DNA of 64,000 nt from Butyribacter intestini (GTDB lineage Bacteria; Bacillota; Clostridia; Lachnospirales; Lachnospiraceae), in the NCBI GenBank assembly GCA_001414325.1, contig LLKB01000001.1, positions 62,001 through 126,000 on the forward strand, written 5' to 3'. A model generated the notes under the pieces. The model did no database searches. It saw nothing but the letters and a program-made list of their open reading frames with translations, and was not told where the DNA came from. Both the position numbers and the translations under genes were made by a program. Positions within the stretch are counted from its first letter, which is position 1; each line of letters starts with the position of its first letter. Below, in pieces: positions 26,044 through 35,200 of this stretch.

Positions 26044-27141
26044 ATGAATTTTTGGAGAAATGGTGAGGTTAAAAAGTGGGGATTTATAAATCTGCTTATT
26101 GTGGCAGCAGCGGCTATTGTCACATACATTTTGTCAAAGCAGAATACAAAAGTGGCAGCGGTAGTATGTGTGGCAGGCTTTATACAGTTTGGTGTAAATG
26201 TGTTTACTACCAAAAGAAGATATGACAGACTTGCGGGCATAAGTGATAAAATAGATGCGATATTGCATGGGGATGAACATCTGTCATTTGAGCAGTATAG
26301 AGAGGGAGAGCTTTCTGTACTTTCCGATGAGGTGGAAAAACTTGTGATAAAACTCAGGGAACAGACCGAAAGGCTTCAGAATGATAAAATATTTCTTGCA
26401 GACTCGATAGCGGATATTTCACACCAGATAAAGACGCCGCTCACTTCGATAAATCTTATCCTAAATTTTCTTCGTGAGGAAGATATTACATACGAGCGAA
26501 GAATTGCTCTTGTAAGGGAGTTAATGACACTTGCCGAAAAGATAAAATGGCAGATAACAGCTTTGCTTAGAATATCAAGGCTTGATGCAGGCATGGTCGA
26601 CTTTGATATTGAAGATATTGAAATGAGCAGAGTTATTGATGAGGCATATTCACTTATAGAGATACCGCTTGATATAAGAGGTGTAAGCTTTGAGCGTTCA
26701 TATCAGAAAAACTCAAAAGTGACAGCCGATAGAGAATGGCTTGTTGAGGCTTTGGGAAACATATTGAAAAACTGTATGGAGCATAGTTTTGAGGGAGGAA
26801 AGATTTTGGTAAGCTGTGAGGAAAATGCGTTATATAGCAGGATAGTCATAAGTGACAATGGAACGGGTATTGCAAAAGAGGATATGCCACATATATTTGA
26901 GAGATTTTATAAAGGAAAAAGTAAGAATAAGCCGGATAAACCTAAGAACAGCGGAGCGGTTTATGAGGATAACGGAAATTTAAGCGTAAGTTCTGAAATG
27001 GAATATAAAAGTGAAAGTGTAGGCATTGGACTTGCACTGTCAAGAAGTATTATAACGCAGTTTAACGGAACGATAAAGGTTACGAGCGAGGTAGGGCATG
27101 GGACTTCATTTGATATAAGGTTTTATAAAGCAATAGTGTGA
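26044..27141 (+). CDS. Sensor histidine kinase
   Basis: About 365 residues from ATG 26044 (GAGGG upstream); ATG 26032 is an alternative, and the frame further up is family 2 repeat sequence. Two membrane helices with almost no extracellular loop (about 10-50), so an intramembrane-sensing type. HisKA with H in DSIADISHQIKTPLTS; HATPase with N box GNILKNCMEHSFEGG, G boxes SDNGTGIAKED and GIGLALSRSII. A 25-residue polar insert stands between F box and G2. Short-loop kinases next to ABC exporters are typical of antimicrobial-peptide sensing. Confidence 0.92.
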   Translation: MNFWRNGEVKKWGFINLLIVAAAAIVTYILSKQNTKVAAVVCVAGFIQFGVNVFTTKRRYDRLAGISDKIDAILHGDEHLSFEQYREGELSVLSDEVEKLVIKLREQTERLQNDKIFLADSIADISHQIKTPLTSINLILNFLREEDITYERRIALVRELMTLAEKIKWQITALLRISRLDAGMVDFDIEDIEMSRVIDEAYSLIEIPLDIRGVSFERSYQKNSKVTADREWLVEALGNILKNCMEHSFEGGKILVSCEENALYSRIVISDNGTGIAKEDMPHIFERFYKGKSKNKPDKPKNSGAVYEDNGNLSVSSEMEYKSESVGIGLALSRSIITQFNGTIKVTSEVGHGTSFDIRFYKAIV

Positions 27142-27152
27142 AAAATTAAAAA

Positions 27153-27176
27153 GGGTACTTGAAAGTTCAAGTACCC
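27153..27176. terminator. Hairpin after the kinase gene
   Basis: GGGTACTTGAA/TTCAAGTACCC. The flanking A-rich side (27141-27152) gives a U-run only on the minus strand, so it may end leftward transcription from the toxin locus as well. Confidence 0.65.
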
Positions 27177-27198
27177 TGATGTATAATTTACTTAGAAA

Positions 27199-27225
27199 GC
27201 AAATCGGATGTGATATCCGATTTGC
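27199..27225. repeat. Perfect 11-bp hairpin, role unknown
   Basis: GCAAATCGGAT/ATCCGATTTGC around a 5-nt loop, between the kinase terminator and the small toxin. Could belong to an antisense antitoxin RNA, but there is no direct evidence. Confidence 0.45.
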
Positions 27226-27281
27226 CCTCAGTATATTAGATGATTAAGAATAGCATCCTCAACTTTAGGCGGTCAGGGATG

Positions 27282-27368
27282 CTATTTCTTTTTGCTATTA
27301 TGATTGTCTATGTATGACAGAGCCGAGAAAATGACTAACAATAAAGTCAAGACTTCCATTGTGTTCAT
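27282..27368 (-). CDS. Small holin-like type I toxin (28 aa)
   Basis: Too short for usual gene calling. Minus-strand ATG 27368 reads MNTMEVLTLLLVIFSALSYI followed by DNHNSKKK and TAG: one hydrophobic helix and a charged tail, as in the Fst/holin-like toxins of Firmicutes. AAAGGAGGGTGATGCC stands in front. An inner ATG at 27359 would give MEVLTLL. The stop codon lies in the arm of a hairpin (GAATAGCATCC/GGGATGCTATTTC, 27248-27288), a common design where an antisense RNA binds the 3' end. Relative of the broken copy at 3074. Predicted to insert in the membrane; the antitoxin RNA is not defined. Confidence 0.65.
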   Translation of the reverse strand: MNTMEVLTLLLVIFSALSYIDNHNSKKK

Positions 27369-27557
27369 ATGGCATCACCCTCCTTTGTAAACCAGAGGGC
27401 ATCTAATATCAGAAAATCACATCCTGCTTTCATTTCAATTATACATTGGAAGTATAACATATTAAGCGAATATTCGCAATCCGCTCTGTTATTTATTCCT
27501 AAAGTGACAATATTGTCATTTAAAAGTCACCCTGTTGTAATTTATATATGTTAAATT

Positions 27558-27717
27558 GGTATCATAAATTTGTGCATGTATTTTGCACATAGTAAAGTTG
27601 CGAAGCAACTTTCAATATGAGTCCTTTTGGACTCATGGTATCATAAATTTGTGCATGTAATTTGCACACTATGAAGTTGCGAAGCAACTTCTAATATGAA
27701 CGCAAATGCGTTCATGA
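27558..27717. repeat. Two 79-bp tandem repeats with hairpins
   Basis: Units start with GGTATCATAAATTTGTGCATG at 27558 and 27637 (and a third partial start, GATATCATGAAG, at 27716). Each holds the hairpin AAGTTGCGAAGCAACTT and a second hairpin whose sequence differs but pairs in both units: ATGAGTCC TTTT GGACTCAT and ATGAACGC AAAT GCGTTCAT. They lie in the leader or promoter zone of the ABC exporter. Confidence 0.8.
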
Positions 27718-27773
27718 TATCATGAAGCGAGGGACAAAAACAGGTACATAGTTTTTAGAATGGAGGAAATAGA

Positions 27774-28454
27774 GTGGAAATTTTAAGAGTAGAAAATCTC
27801 ACAAAAGTTTACGGAAAGGGAGAGAATGAAGTAAGAGCACTTGATGGTGTTTCATTCTCAGTAGAAAAGGGCGAGTTTGTTGCTATCATAGGACCGTCAG
27901 GTTCGGGAAAATCAACATTGCTTCATATATTAGGTGCTGTTGATGAACCGTCATCGGGAAAAGTTTTTATGGATGGTAAGGATGTTTTTAAACAGAATGA
28001 GGAACAGCTTGCTATTTTCAGGAGAAGACAGGTCGGTCTTGTATATCAGTTTTACAATCTGATTCCAGTGCTTGATGTTGTTGAGAATATAACACTTCCG
28101 GTTCAGCTTGACGGAAGAAAAGTAAACAGGGAGCGTTTACGGGAGATGGTTGCTCTTTTGGGACTTCACGGCAGGGAGAAGCATCTTCCTAACCAGCTTT
28201 CAGGAGGGCAGCAGCAGAGAGTTTCAATAGGCAGGGCACTTATGAATTCACCGTCAGTTGTGCTTGCCGATGAGCCGACGGGAAACCTTGACAGCAAGAA
28301 CAGTCAGGAGATAATGGAGCTTTTAAAGAAGTCAAATAAAAAATATAACCAGACACTTATCATGATAACACATGATGAAAACATAGCACTTCAGGCTGAC
28401 AGGATAATTGCAATCGAGGACGGACACATCACGAGAGATGAGGTGAACAGATAA
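27774..28454 (+). CDS. ABC exporter ATP-binding protein (MacB/LolD type)
   Basis: 226 residues from GTG 27774 with GGAGG upstream. Walker [11 protein letters not shown]-loop YQFYNLIP, signature LSGGQQQRV, Walker B VVLADEPTGNLDS, H-loop ITHDENIA: typical of ATPases that drive FtsX-like permeases, mechanotransducers for peptide or lipoprotein release. Its stop overlaps the start of the permease (TAATG), so they are co-translated. Confidence 0.93.
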   Translation: MEILRVENLTKVYGKGENEVRALDGVSFSVEKGEFVAIIGPSGSGKSTLLHILGAVDEPSSGKVFMDGKDVFKQNEEQLAIFRRRQVGLVYQFYNLIPVLDVVENITLPVQLDGRKVNRERLREMVALLGLHGREKHLPNQLSGGQQQRVSIGRALMNSPSVVLADEPTGNLDSKNSQEIMELLKKSNKKYNQTLIMITHDENIALQADRIIAIEDGHITRDEVNR

Positions 28455-31087
28455 TGAACATCATAAACAGATTTACTCTCAGGACGCTTTTGAAAAATAA
28501 GGTGCGTACATTTGTCACAATACTTGGCATTATTCTTGCAACTGCAATGTTTGTTTCAATAACAAGTATAATAACGAGTTTACAGAATTATATGCTTGAT
28601 ATTGTAGTAGAGCAGTCGGGGGAGTGGCAGGGGCAGATATACAATATTGATAAAAAGTCAAAAGAGGAGATATGTGACAAAGCCGCAGACATAAGCGAGA
28701 AAAGTTATGTAGAGATATACGAGAACCAGGGAAAGTCAAAAGATATTTCATTTTCAGGAATAGATGACAATTTCAGGGCAATGTTGACAGTGAAACTTAA
28801 AAGCGGACATATGCCAAAGGATAATTCTCAGATAATCATGACTAATATGGCAAGAAGCGTTTACTTTGAAAACAGTAAGATAGGGGACAAAATAAAATTA
28901 AAGGTTGATGGTAAAGACAGGGAGTTTGAAATATCAGGTTTTTCTGAAGTGGTCACAAGTAATGGTGATACATCTAATGATATGCAGATATTTACAAAAA
29001 GCGGTCTTATATCACCAAAATCTTACACGATGTATTTTAAATGCAAAAATGTTTCAAAAGTGGAGGGGACATTTGAGACACTTATGAAGCAACTTGAAAA
29101 GGCAAAGAAAGCAGATGCAGGTTCGGATGAAGATGAGATAACCGGTTATATACACAGCGTACTTTTAAAATTTTACGGAGAGTCGTCAAACCACACATAC
29201 AACAGACTTTTATATGCTATGGCAGGCATACTTATGGCAATAATAATGGTTGCGTCAGTGTCACTTATCCATAATGCATTTTCAATTTCCATAAGTGAGA
29301 GAACAAAACAGTTTGGGCTTCTCAAATCAGCAGGTGCGACAAGAAAACAGATATTAAGAAGTGTATTTTTTGAGGCGGGCATACTTTGTATAATAGGGAT
29401 TCCGATTGGCATAATAGGAATAGGTATTACATTAAATCTTCTGGGAAATCAGTTTGCGATGATGTTTACAGATTCGGGAACTTCTGGAATTTCACTTACA
29501 ATGCATATATCTGTAGCGGGGGTGCTTACAGCCGTAGCAGTAACGGTTATCACAGTATTGGTATCGGCACTCATACCGGCAGTAAAAGCCGTCAGACTAA
29601 CGGTATTACAGGCTCTTAAACAGAATGAAAGTATGGGACTTAAGAGAAGAAATGTAAAAGTAAATCCTCTTTTAGGGAGATTGTTTGGTTTTGAAGGGAA
29701 GCTTGCCGACAAAAACTTTAAGAGAAATAAGCGAAAACAGAGGGTGATGGTGATTTCTATTGCCATAAGCACGGCACTTTTTGTGGCGGTGAACAGTTTC
29801 ACCTCGTATATGTCAAAGTCTTTGGAGCTTTATGGCAGTAATACGGTGGCGGATTTGTCAATGGAAGTTGAAAAAAGTGCGGTTGAAAAAAGTTTTAAGA
29901 CGGTTGAAAATGCGTTAAAGGGATTTAAGGGAGTAGATAATATAGATGATGGTGGTTATAGTATGTATGATAATGTAATTGCCGAAATAAATATAAAAGA
30001 TGTAGACAGCGAGTATCTTAACGGTCTTAAGAAGATGAATCCGGAAATGATCGATGAGAAAAAGGGCATCATAAGGATAGATTCTCATATATGGTATCTT
30101 GAAGATGATATATATAATGAGTATATAAAGAAAAACAATATAAAAAATACAAATGCTTTGGCATGGCCTCATCTTTCAATTTATAATGAAAACGAAAAGA
30201 AGAATTATTCATATGACATTATAAAATCAGATGCAGCTATAAAGATATATCAGGCAAAGGAAAAGAAAGGTTATGAACTTGGTAATGTAGATAGTTATAA
30301 GAAACTCAGCCAGTATTATTTTGAGATTCCTGATGATGATGGAGAAAGTGCGGAGAGTAAGGTTTATTCAGGAAAAGAGGCATTTGCGTCACAGGATGTA
30401 AGTGTAGTCAGATGTAATAAGAAACTTCCACTTTGTATTGGAGATGCAAGTGATAATAATGTCCTAACGATAGTGAAACCATATTCAGAAATCAGAAATA
30501 TGCCAAAGGGAGTTGTAAAAAATAATTATTACACATTTGCTTTTAAGGCAAAAAAACATTCAGAGGCAAAAGTAAACCTTAAGGCTTTCATAAATAAAAA
30601 AATGTCAGGTGAGTTAAAAAATTATATACCTTATATAGCTGACTATACACATGATAAGGAAACAAGTAATGCGATGGTAATGATAGTCAATGTTTTTTCA
30701 TATGGATTTATCGTACTTATCTCACTGATTGTTATTGCAAATGTATTTAATACAATTTCCACAAACATTCTTTTAAGGAGACAGGAATTTGCAATGCTGA
30801 AATCTGTCGGAATGACAAAAAAGAGTCTGAATAAAATGATGAATTATGAATGTGTATTTTATGGAATAAAAGGTCTTATATTTGGTATTATAATGGCGGT
30901 AATTGCTACCTATGCAATGTTCAATGTAATGAGTGAGGGATTTAATGTAGGATTTTACATTCCGGTGCAGAGCATAGTGGTCGTTGTGATAAGTATATTT
31001 ATAGTAGTATTTGCAAGCATGATATACACAATGAAAAAGATTAAAAAAGATAATGTAATCGAGACACTTAGAAATGATAATATTTAA
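28454..31087 (+). CDS. Large FtsX-domain ABC permease
   Basis: 877 residues. First helix at about 18-42 (VRTFVTILGIILATAMFVSI), an extracytoplasmic domain of about 200 residues, three helices with an FtsX domain (about 255-395, including ERTKQFGLLKSAGATRKQIL), a central helix near 430, a second external domain of about 300 residues, and a C-terminal FtsX domain (about 740-865, LLRRQEFAMLKSVGMTKKSL). This eight-helix layout is used by clostridial export/immunity systems for antimicrobial peptides. Together with the kinase/regulator pair upstream it suggests a resistance module. Substrate unknown. Confidence 0.9.
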   Translation: MNIINRFTLRTLLKNKVRTFVTILGIILATAMFVSITSIITSLQNYMLDIVVEQSGEWQGQIYNIDKKSKEEICDKAADISEKSYVEIYENQGKSKDISFSGIDDNFRAMLTVKLKSGHMPKDNSQIIMTNMARSVYFENSKIGDKIKLKVDGKDREFEISGFSEVVTSNGDTSNDMQIFTKSGLISPKSYTMYFKCKNVSKVEGTFETLMKQLEKAKKADAGSDEDEITGYIHSVLLKFYGESSNHTYNRLLYAMAGILMAIIMVASVSLIHNAFSISISERTKQFGLLKSAGATRKQILRSVFFEAGILCIIGIPIGIIGIGITLNLLGNQFAMMFTDSGTSGISLTMHISVAGVLTAVAVTVITVLVSALIPAVKAVRLTVLQALKQNESMGLKRRNVKVNPLLGRLFGFEGKLADKNFKRNKRKQRVMVISIAISTALFVAVNSFTSYMSKSLELYGSNTVADLSMEVEKSAVEKSFKTVENALKGFKGVDNIDDGGYSMYDNVIAEINIKDVDSEYLNGLKKMNPEMIDEKKGIIRIDSHIWYLEDDIYNEYIKKNNIKNTNALAWPHLSIYNENEKKNYSYDIIKSDAAIKIYQAKEKKGYELGNVDSYKKLSQYYFEIPDDDGESAESKVYSGKEAFASQDVSVVRCNKKLPLCIGDASDNNVLTIVKPYSEIRNMPKGVVKNNYYTFAFKAKKHSEAKVNLKAFINKKMSGELKNYIPYIADYTHDKETSNAMVMIVNVFSYGFIVLISLIVIANVFNTISTNILLRRQEFAMLKSVGMTKKSLNKMMNYECVFYGIKGLIFGIIMAVIATYAMFNVMSEGFNVGFYIPVQSIVVVVISIFIVVFASMIYTMKKIKKDNVIETLRNDNI

Positions 31088-31182
31088 TAATATCGGGGGG
31101 AGTGGCATTTTTTATAACAGCCATTGACATTTTATTATCGTACTTCTATCCTATAAATAAATCATTGAAAGAGGTTAAGAAA

Positions 31183-32136
31183 ATGAACAATTTTTTATTT
31201 AGTCTGAATGCGACGGTTCCGGTTTTTGCGGTGATAGTCCTCGGACATTTTTTCAAAAGGATAGGTCTTATAGACGAGCATTTTGCAAGTGTGGCAAATA
31301 AATTTGTTTTCAAGGCGTGCCTGCCGTGCCTTGTATTTCAAGATCTTGCAGATACAAATATAAGAAAGAACTTTGATTTTAAATATGTCGGTTTCTGTTT
31401 TATTGCGACGCTTACCTCAATCCTCGTGGTATGGTTTCTTGCTAAGAAATTTATGAGAGATAAGAGCATGGTAGGTGCGTTTGTTCAGGGAGCATACCGA
31501 AGCAGTGCCGCTATTTTAGGTATAGCGTTTATTCAGAATATCTATGGAACATCGGGCATGGCACCACTTATGATAATCGGTTCAGTGCCGCTTTACAATA
31601 TATTTGCAGTTATTATTTTGACATTGGAAAGCAACAATAAGGAAAATTTTGGAGATAACAGCCGGATTAAACACGCACTGAAAAATATACTTAAAAATCC
31701 TATAATAATAGGAATTTTCTTCGGTCTTGCCGCATCATTTTTAAATATAAATTTTCCGAGAATGATTGATAAGACGATAAACAATCTCGCAGTTATGGCT
31801 TCACCGCTTGCACTTATTTCAATTGGTGCGACATTTGAGGGCAGAAAAGCACTTGCAAAGATTAAACCGACTATGGCGGCATCACTTATAAAACTTGTCG
31901 TTCTTGCAGGTATTTTTCTGCCTGTCGCAGCATATTTTGGTTTCCGTGACCAGAAACTCATTGCGATAGTGATAATGCTTGCTTCACCATGCACACCTAC
32001 ATCATACATAATGGCAAAAAATATGGACGGTGATGACACACTTGCAGCAAGTATAGTGGTAAGTACCACATTATTTTCATCGGTTACGCTTACGGGATGG
32101 ATATTTTTGATGAAATCATTGTCACTTATCCAGTAA
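31183..32136 (+). CDS. AEC-family (auxin efflux carrier-like) transporter
   Basis: 317 residues from ATG 31183, with GAAAGAGG eight bases before; upstream in-frame codons have no site. About ten membrane helices, with PVFAVIVLGHFFKRIGLID and KFVFKACLPCLVFQDLA at the start and the C-terminal ASPCTPTSYIMAKNMDGD block of the family. Bacterial members carry organic acids such as malate or malonate; substrate unassigned. Followed by a strong terminator. Confidence 0.9.
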   Translation: MNNFLFSLNATVPVFAVIVLGHFFKRIGLIDEHFASVANKFVFKACLPCLVFQDLADTNIRKNFDFKYVGFCFIATLTSILVVWFLAKKFMRDKSMVGAFVQGAYRSSAAILGIAFIQNIYGTSGMAPLMIIGSVPLYNIFAVIILTLESNNKENFGDNSRIKHALKNILKNPIIIGIFFGLAASFLNINFPRMIDKTINNLAVMASPLALISIGATFEGRKALAKIKPTMAASLIKLVVLAGIFLPVAAYFGFRDQKLIAIVIMLASPCTPTSYIMAKNMDGDDTLAASIVVSTTLFSSVTLTGWIFLMKSLSLIQ

Positions 32137-32169
32137 TAATAATTAAAGAATAGTATATCAAAAATGACA

Positions 32170-32216
32170 AGAAAAAGACCAGCCGTTTCTATCGAACGAA
32201 ACGGCTGGCTCTTTAT
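32170..32216 (+). terminator. Terminator after the AEC gene
   Basis: AAAGACCAGCCGTTTC pairs with GAAACGGCTGGCTCTTT, with A-rich and T-rich flanks. The remaining gap to 32697 is very AT-rich; I see no gene in it. Confidence 0.85.
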
Positions 32217-32697
32217 AAATAGGTGGGAACAAATAATAAACAATGTATAAGCTGAAAGCTGCACACCCTCTCCACAGGAATATTTAAAACAGCTATACAT
32301 GTTAGTAAACTACAAGCATTATTGTAGCATAACTTTGGAAAATAGCAACAATTTTTTAATGAAATATGAAGAAAAATTCAATATTTTTTACAAAAAATTC
32401 ATATTTGCAATAGTATTTACAGATTGCTACACTTATTTTTAGACATATTCTAATATTAAACATAAAGAATCTATTGTTAGAATGATTGAAAAATGTATAT
32501 TTTTTATTTTTATAATCATACACATATGAAAGAGCTTTTTCATAAAATAAATTATACGAGGTTGTCGCAATAAGTATAATCTATACGATATGAAGATGTT
32601 AATGACAGATTTATTATCTGCATATTGTATAAACAGTGCCCCGTGCGACCGACCCTTTAGTATTTATACTTAAAATATATGATGGAGACACAAAATT

Positions 32698-33066
32698 ATG
32701 AACTTCGATAATATTAAAAATTCTATCCGCATCCTTCCGTCAAAGCAGCTTAAAGAGTATCTTGGCAGGAGCGATGTATTGATTTTTGACTTGCGGGATA
32801 AAAAAGATTATGATGCCGAACACATTTCGGGGGCAGTTTGGATTGATATAGATTTGCTGGAAAAGGACATAAGAAGAATTTTATCAAGAAGTTATGTGAC
32901 AAATGAGGATAGGGAGATTTTTAATAAAAAGGGTATCAGACTTATTATTCTTTATTGTGATAAAGGAAATCAGAGTATAGTTGCCACCAGGGATCTTGTA
33001 AAACTCGGTTATCCGGTGGTAAGTCTTAACGGAGGATTTGAAAAATACAAGGAGATATACGGATAA
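32698..33066 (+). CDS. Rhodanese-domain protein
   Basis: 122 residues, a single rhodanese fold. DLRDKKDYDAEHISGAVWID (about 31-50) is the CH2A-like region, C87 in LYCDKGNQSIVA is the sulfur-carrying cysteine, and SLNGGFEKYKEIYG closes the fold. Likely a persulfide carrier or sulfurtransferase; partner unknown. GGAGACACAAAATT precedes the ATG, a fair ribosome-binding site. Confidence 0.88.
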   Translation: MNFDNIKNSIRILPSKQLKEYLGRSDVLIFDLRDKKDYDAEHISGAVWIDIDLLEKDIRRILSRSYVTNEDREIFNKKGIRLIILYCDKGNQSIVATRDLVKLGYPVVSLNGGFEKYKEIYG

Positions 33067-33221
33067 ATAAAAATCAGGATTGCGATAGGATAAAAACAGA
33101 ATTGCTGTGCTGATGAGATAAAAAGCGGTCATCCCGGTATATGTTTATTTATAAGGCAATGGACATATGTGGAAAGACTGCTTTTTAAATGCTGCAATTT
33201 TATAAAATTTATTCATTAGTG

Positions 33222-33341
33222 TGCAGCTTGTGTTTACTTCATTTCATAAATGAAAGGCTATTCCGCCACAAAAAACAAGTCAATAATACATTGAGCAAGC
33301 TCATGTATTATTGACTTATCTTTTTTGGGCTGAACTGTTAC
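33222..33341. repeat. Repeat family 1, right-half copy C
   Basis: Aligns with copies A and B from TGCAGCTT to the end GGCTGAACTGTTAC (33328-33341). The central stem differs from A/B (AAGTCAATAATACAT...ATGTATTATTGACTT) but pairs as well. The left end is missing. Fills most of the gap before the amino-acid transporter. Confidence 0.8.
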
Positions 33342-33492
33342 TTGTATAGCGATATAAATAATGAAAAAAAATTCACATAACATTAAAACTATGCTATGAT
33401 ATGAAAGATGCGTAATATATATTGAAAAAGATACCAGACAAAAGCGGGAGTTTTTCAAATGATTAGCAATAACAAAAATAAAAACAGATTGG

Positions 33493-35082
33493 ATGGAAAT
33501 GATGGACAAGAGATTTTTTAAGACCGGCAGTATAGTTAAGGTTATGTTGTTTTTTGCAGCCGTTATGTTTATTTTCGGACAGGGAATAAAAGCAGACGCT
33601 AAGCAGAAATTTGTTGTGGGATTTGACGCAAGTTTTCCGCCTTACGGTTATCTCAGTGATGACGGTGATTATGTGGGATTCGACCTTGACCTTGCTGCAG
33701 AAGTGGCAAAGAGAAATGGATGGGAGCTTGTTAAACAGCCGATTGACTGGGATGCTAAAGATACTGAGTTAAAGGTCGGAAATATTGACTGCATATGGAA
33801 TGGTTTTACCATGAATGGCAGGGAAAAATTATATACATGGACAACTCCGTATGTGGATAATTCACAGATAGTTATTGTAAATAAAGATTCCAATATTAAG
33901 AAATTAAGTGACCTTAAAGGAAAGATTGTATGTGTGCAGGCGGACTCTTCGGCACTTGCAGCTCTTAAGGGGGATGATGCGACAGATGAGAATAAAAAGC
34001 TTGCCGGCGAAATGAAAGAGATAACTGAAGTCGGAGATTACAATTCTGCGTTTATGAATCTTGAAAGCGGCATGGTAGATGCGGTGTGTATGGATATAGG
34101 TGTTGCATCGTACAAACTTGAAGCTTCAGGGGACAAGTATAGGATGCTTGATGAAAGACTTTCGTCGGAGGAGTATGGCATCGGATTTAAGAAAGGAAAT
34201 ACAAAGCTCCGTGATAAAGTTCAGGTGACACTTCTTGAAATGCTGCAGGATGGAACATTTGGTACTATAGTTAAAAAATGGAAACTTGAGGACAGTGCTT
34301 GTCTTAGTCTTGACAATAAGACATATATTGACGGTGGAAAAGTTCCTAAGGTAGCAAAGATTACACCTGCACCGCAGAAAGACAATGCGAATGAAACGGC
34401 TGCACCTGAGAGTTCTTCAAATACAAAGAAAAAAGGATTTATAAATATTGCATTACGGCTTTCAGAGGGTATGGGTGCAACACTTCTTATATTTTTACTC
34501 ACGCTGGTATTTTCAATGCCGCTCGGACTTCCGCTTACGGCGATGAGAATGTCAAGGATAAAGATAATACAGTGGATAGCGAAGATTTACATATCAATAA
34601 TGCGTGGTACACCACTTATGCTCCAGCTTCTTGTTGTATTTTACGGACCGCATTATCTGTTTAATATCAAACTTCCGTATTCGTATCGTTTTTATGCCGT
34701 TATCATAGGATTTGCACTTAACTATGCAGCATACTTTGCGGAGATTTACCGTTCGGGAATACAGAGCATACCTGTAGGTCAGAGAGAAGCAGCAGAGGTG
34801 CTCGGTTATGGCAAGGCAGGGACATTCTTTAAGATAATATTCCCACAGATGGTAAAGAGGATTATGCCGCCTGTTACAAATGAGGTTATCACGCTTGTAA
34901 AAGATACTTCACTGGCATTTGCAATCGCTTATACGGAGATGTTTACCGTTGCAAAACAGGTGTCGTCAAGTATGGCATCTATTATGCCGCTTTTTGTAGC
35001 CGGTCTGTTCTATTATATATTTAACTTTATCGTGGCATATGCAATGGAACTGATAGAGAAGAAATTTGACTATTACAGATAG
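33493..35082 (+). CDS. Amino-acid ABC transporter, fused binding protein and permease
   Basis: 529 residues. A signal/anchor helix (about 8-30), then a family 3 solute-binding domain (about 35-265: VGFDASFPPYGYLSDDGDYVGFDLDLA, GFTMNGREKLYTWTTPYV), a charged linker (about 275-310), and a HisM/GlnP-type permease (about 315-529) with the loop REAAEVLGYGKAGTFFKIIF PQ. Such binding-protein/permease fusions are known from lactococcal GlnPQ. Likely substrate: a polar amino acid. ATG 33502 is an alternative start. The ATPase follows 118 bp later. Confidence 0.92.
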   Translation: MEMMDKRFFKTGSIVKVMLFFAAVMFIFGQGIKADAKQKFVVGFDASFPPYGYLSDDGDYVGFDLDLAAEVAKRNGWELVKQPIDWDAKDTELKVGNIDCIWNGFTMNGREKLYTWTTPYVDNSQIVIVNKDSNIKKLSDLKGKIVCVQADSSALAALKGDDATDENKKLAGEMKEITEVGDYNSAFMNLESGMVDAVCMDIGVASYKLEASGDKYRMLDERLSSEEYGIGFKKGNTKLRDKVQVTLLEMLQDGTFGTIVKKWKLEDSACLSLDNKTYIDGGKVPKVAKITPAPQKDNANETAAPESSSNTKKKGFINIALRLSEGMGATLLIFLLTLVFSMPLGLPLTAMRMSRIKIIQWIAKIYISIMRGTPLMLQLLVVFYGPHYLFNIKLPYSYRFYAVIIGFALNYAAYFAEIYRSGIQSIPVGQREAAEVLGYGKAGTFFKIIFPQMVKRIMPPVTNEVITLVKDTSLAFAIAYTEMFTVAKQVSSSMASIMPLFVAGLFYYIFNFIVAYAMELIEKKFDYYR

Positions 35083-35200
35083 AGAAGAAAAAGTTTGCAG
35101 GTGGGAGTTTAGGAATATGGCAGAACTGCTGTTGTATGGGTTAAAGACAGGTGTTTAAGTGTTGTAAGCAGATAGAAATATGTGAAAGGTTTGGATAAAT

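Noticed and set aside
27369-27554. Plus-strand open frame before the tandem repeats
   Set aside because: It overlaps the toxin leader and ribosome-binding site on the other strand, starts without a site and has no coding bias.
23846-31087. Bacteriocin biosynthesis cluster
   Set aside because: Exporters and regulators are there, but no precursor peptide or modification enzyme is visible; the 28-residue peptide has a holin-like toxin form and lies on the opposite strand.
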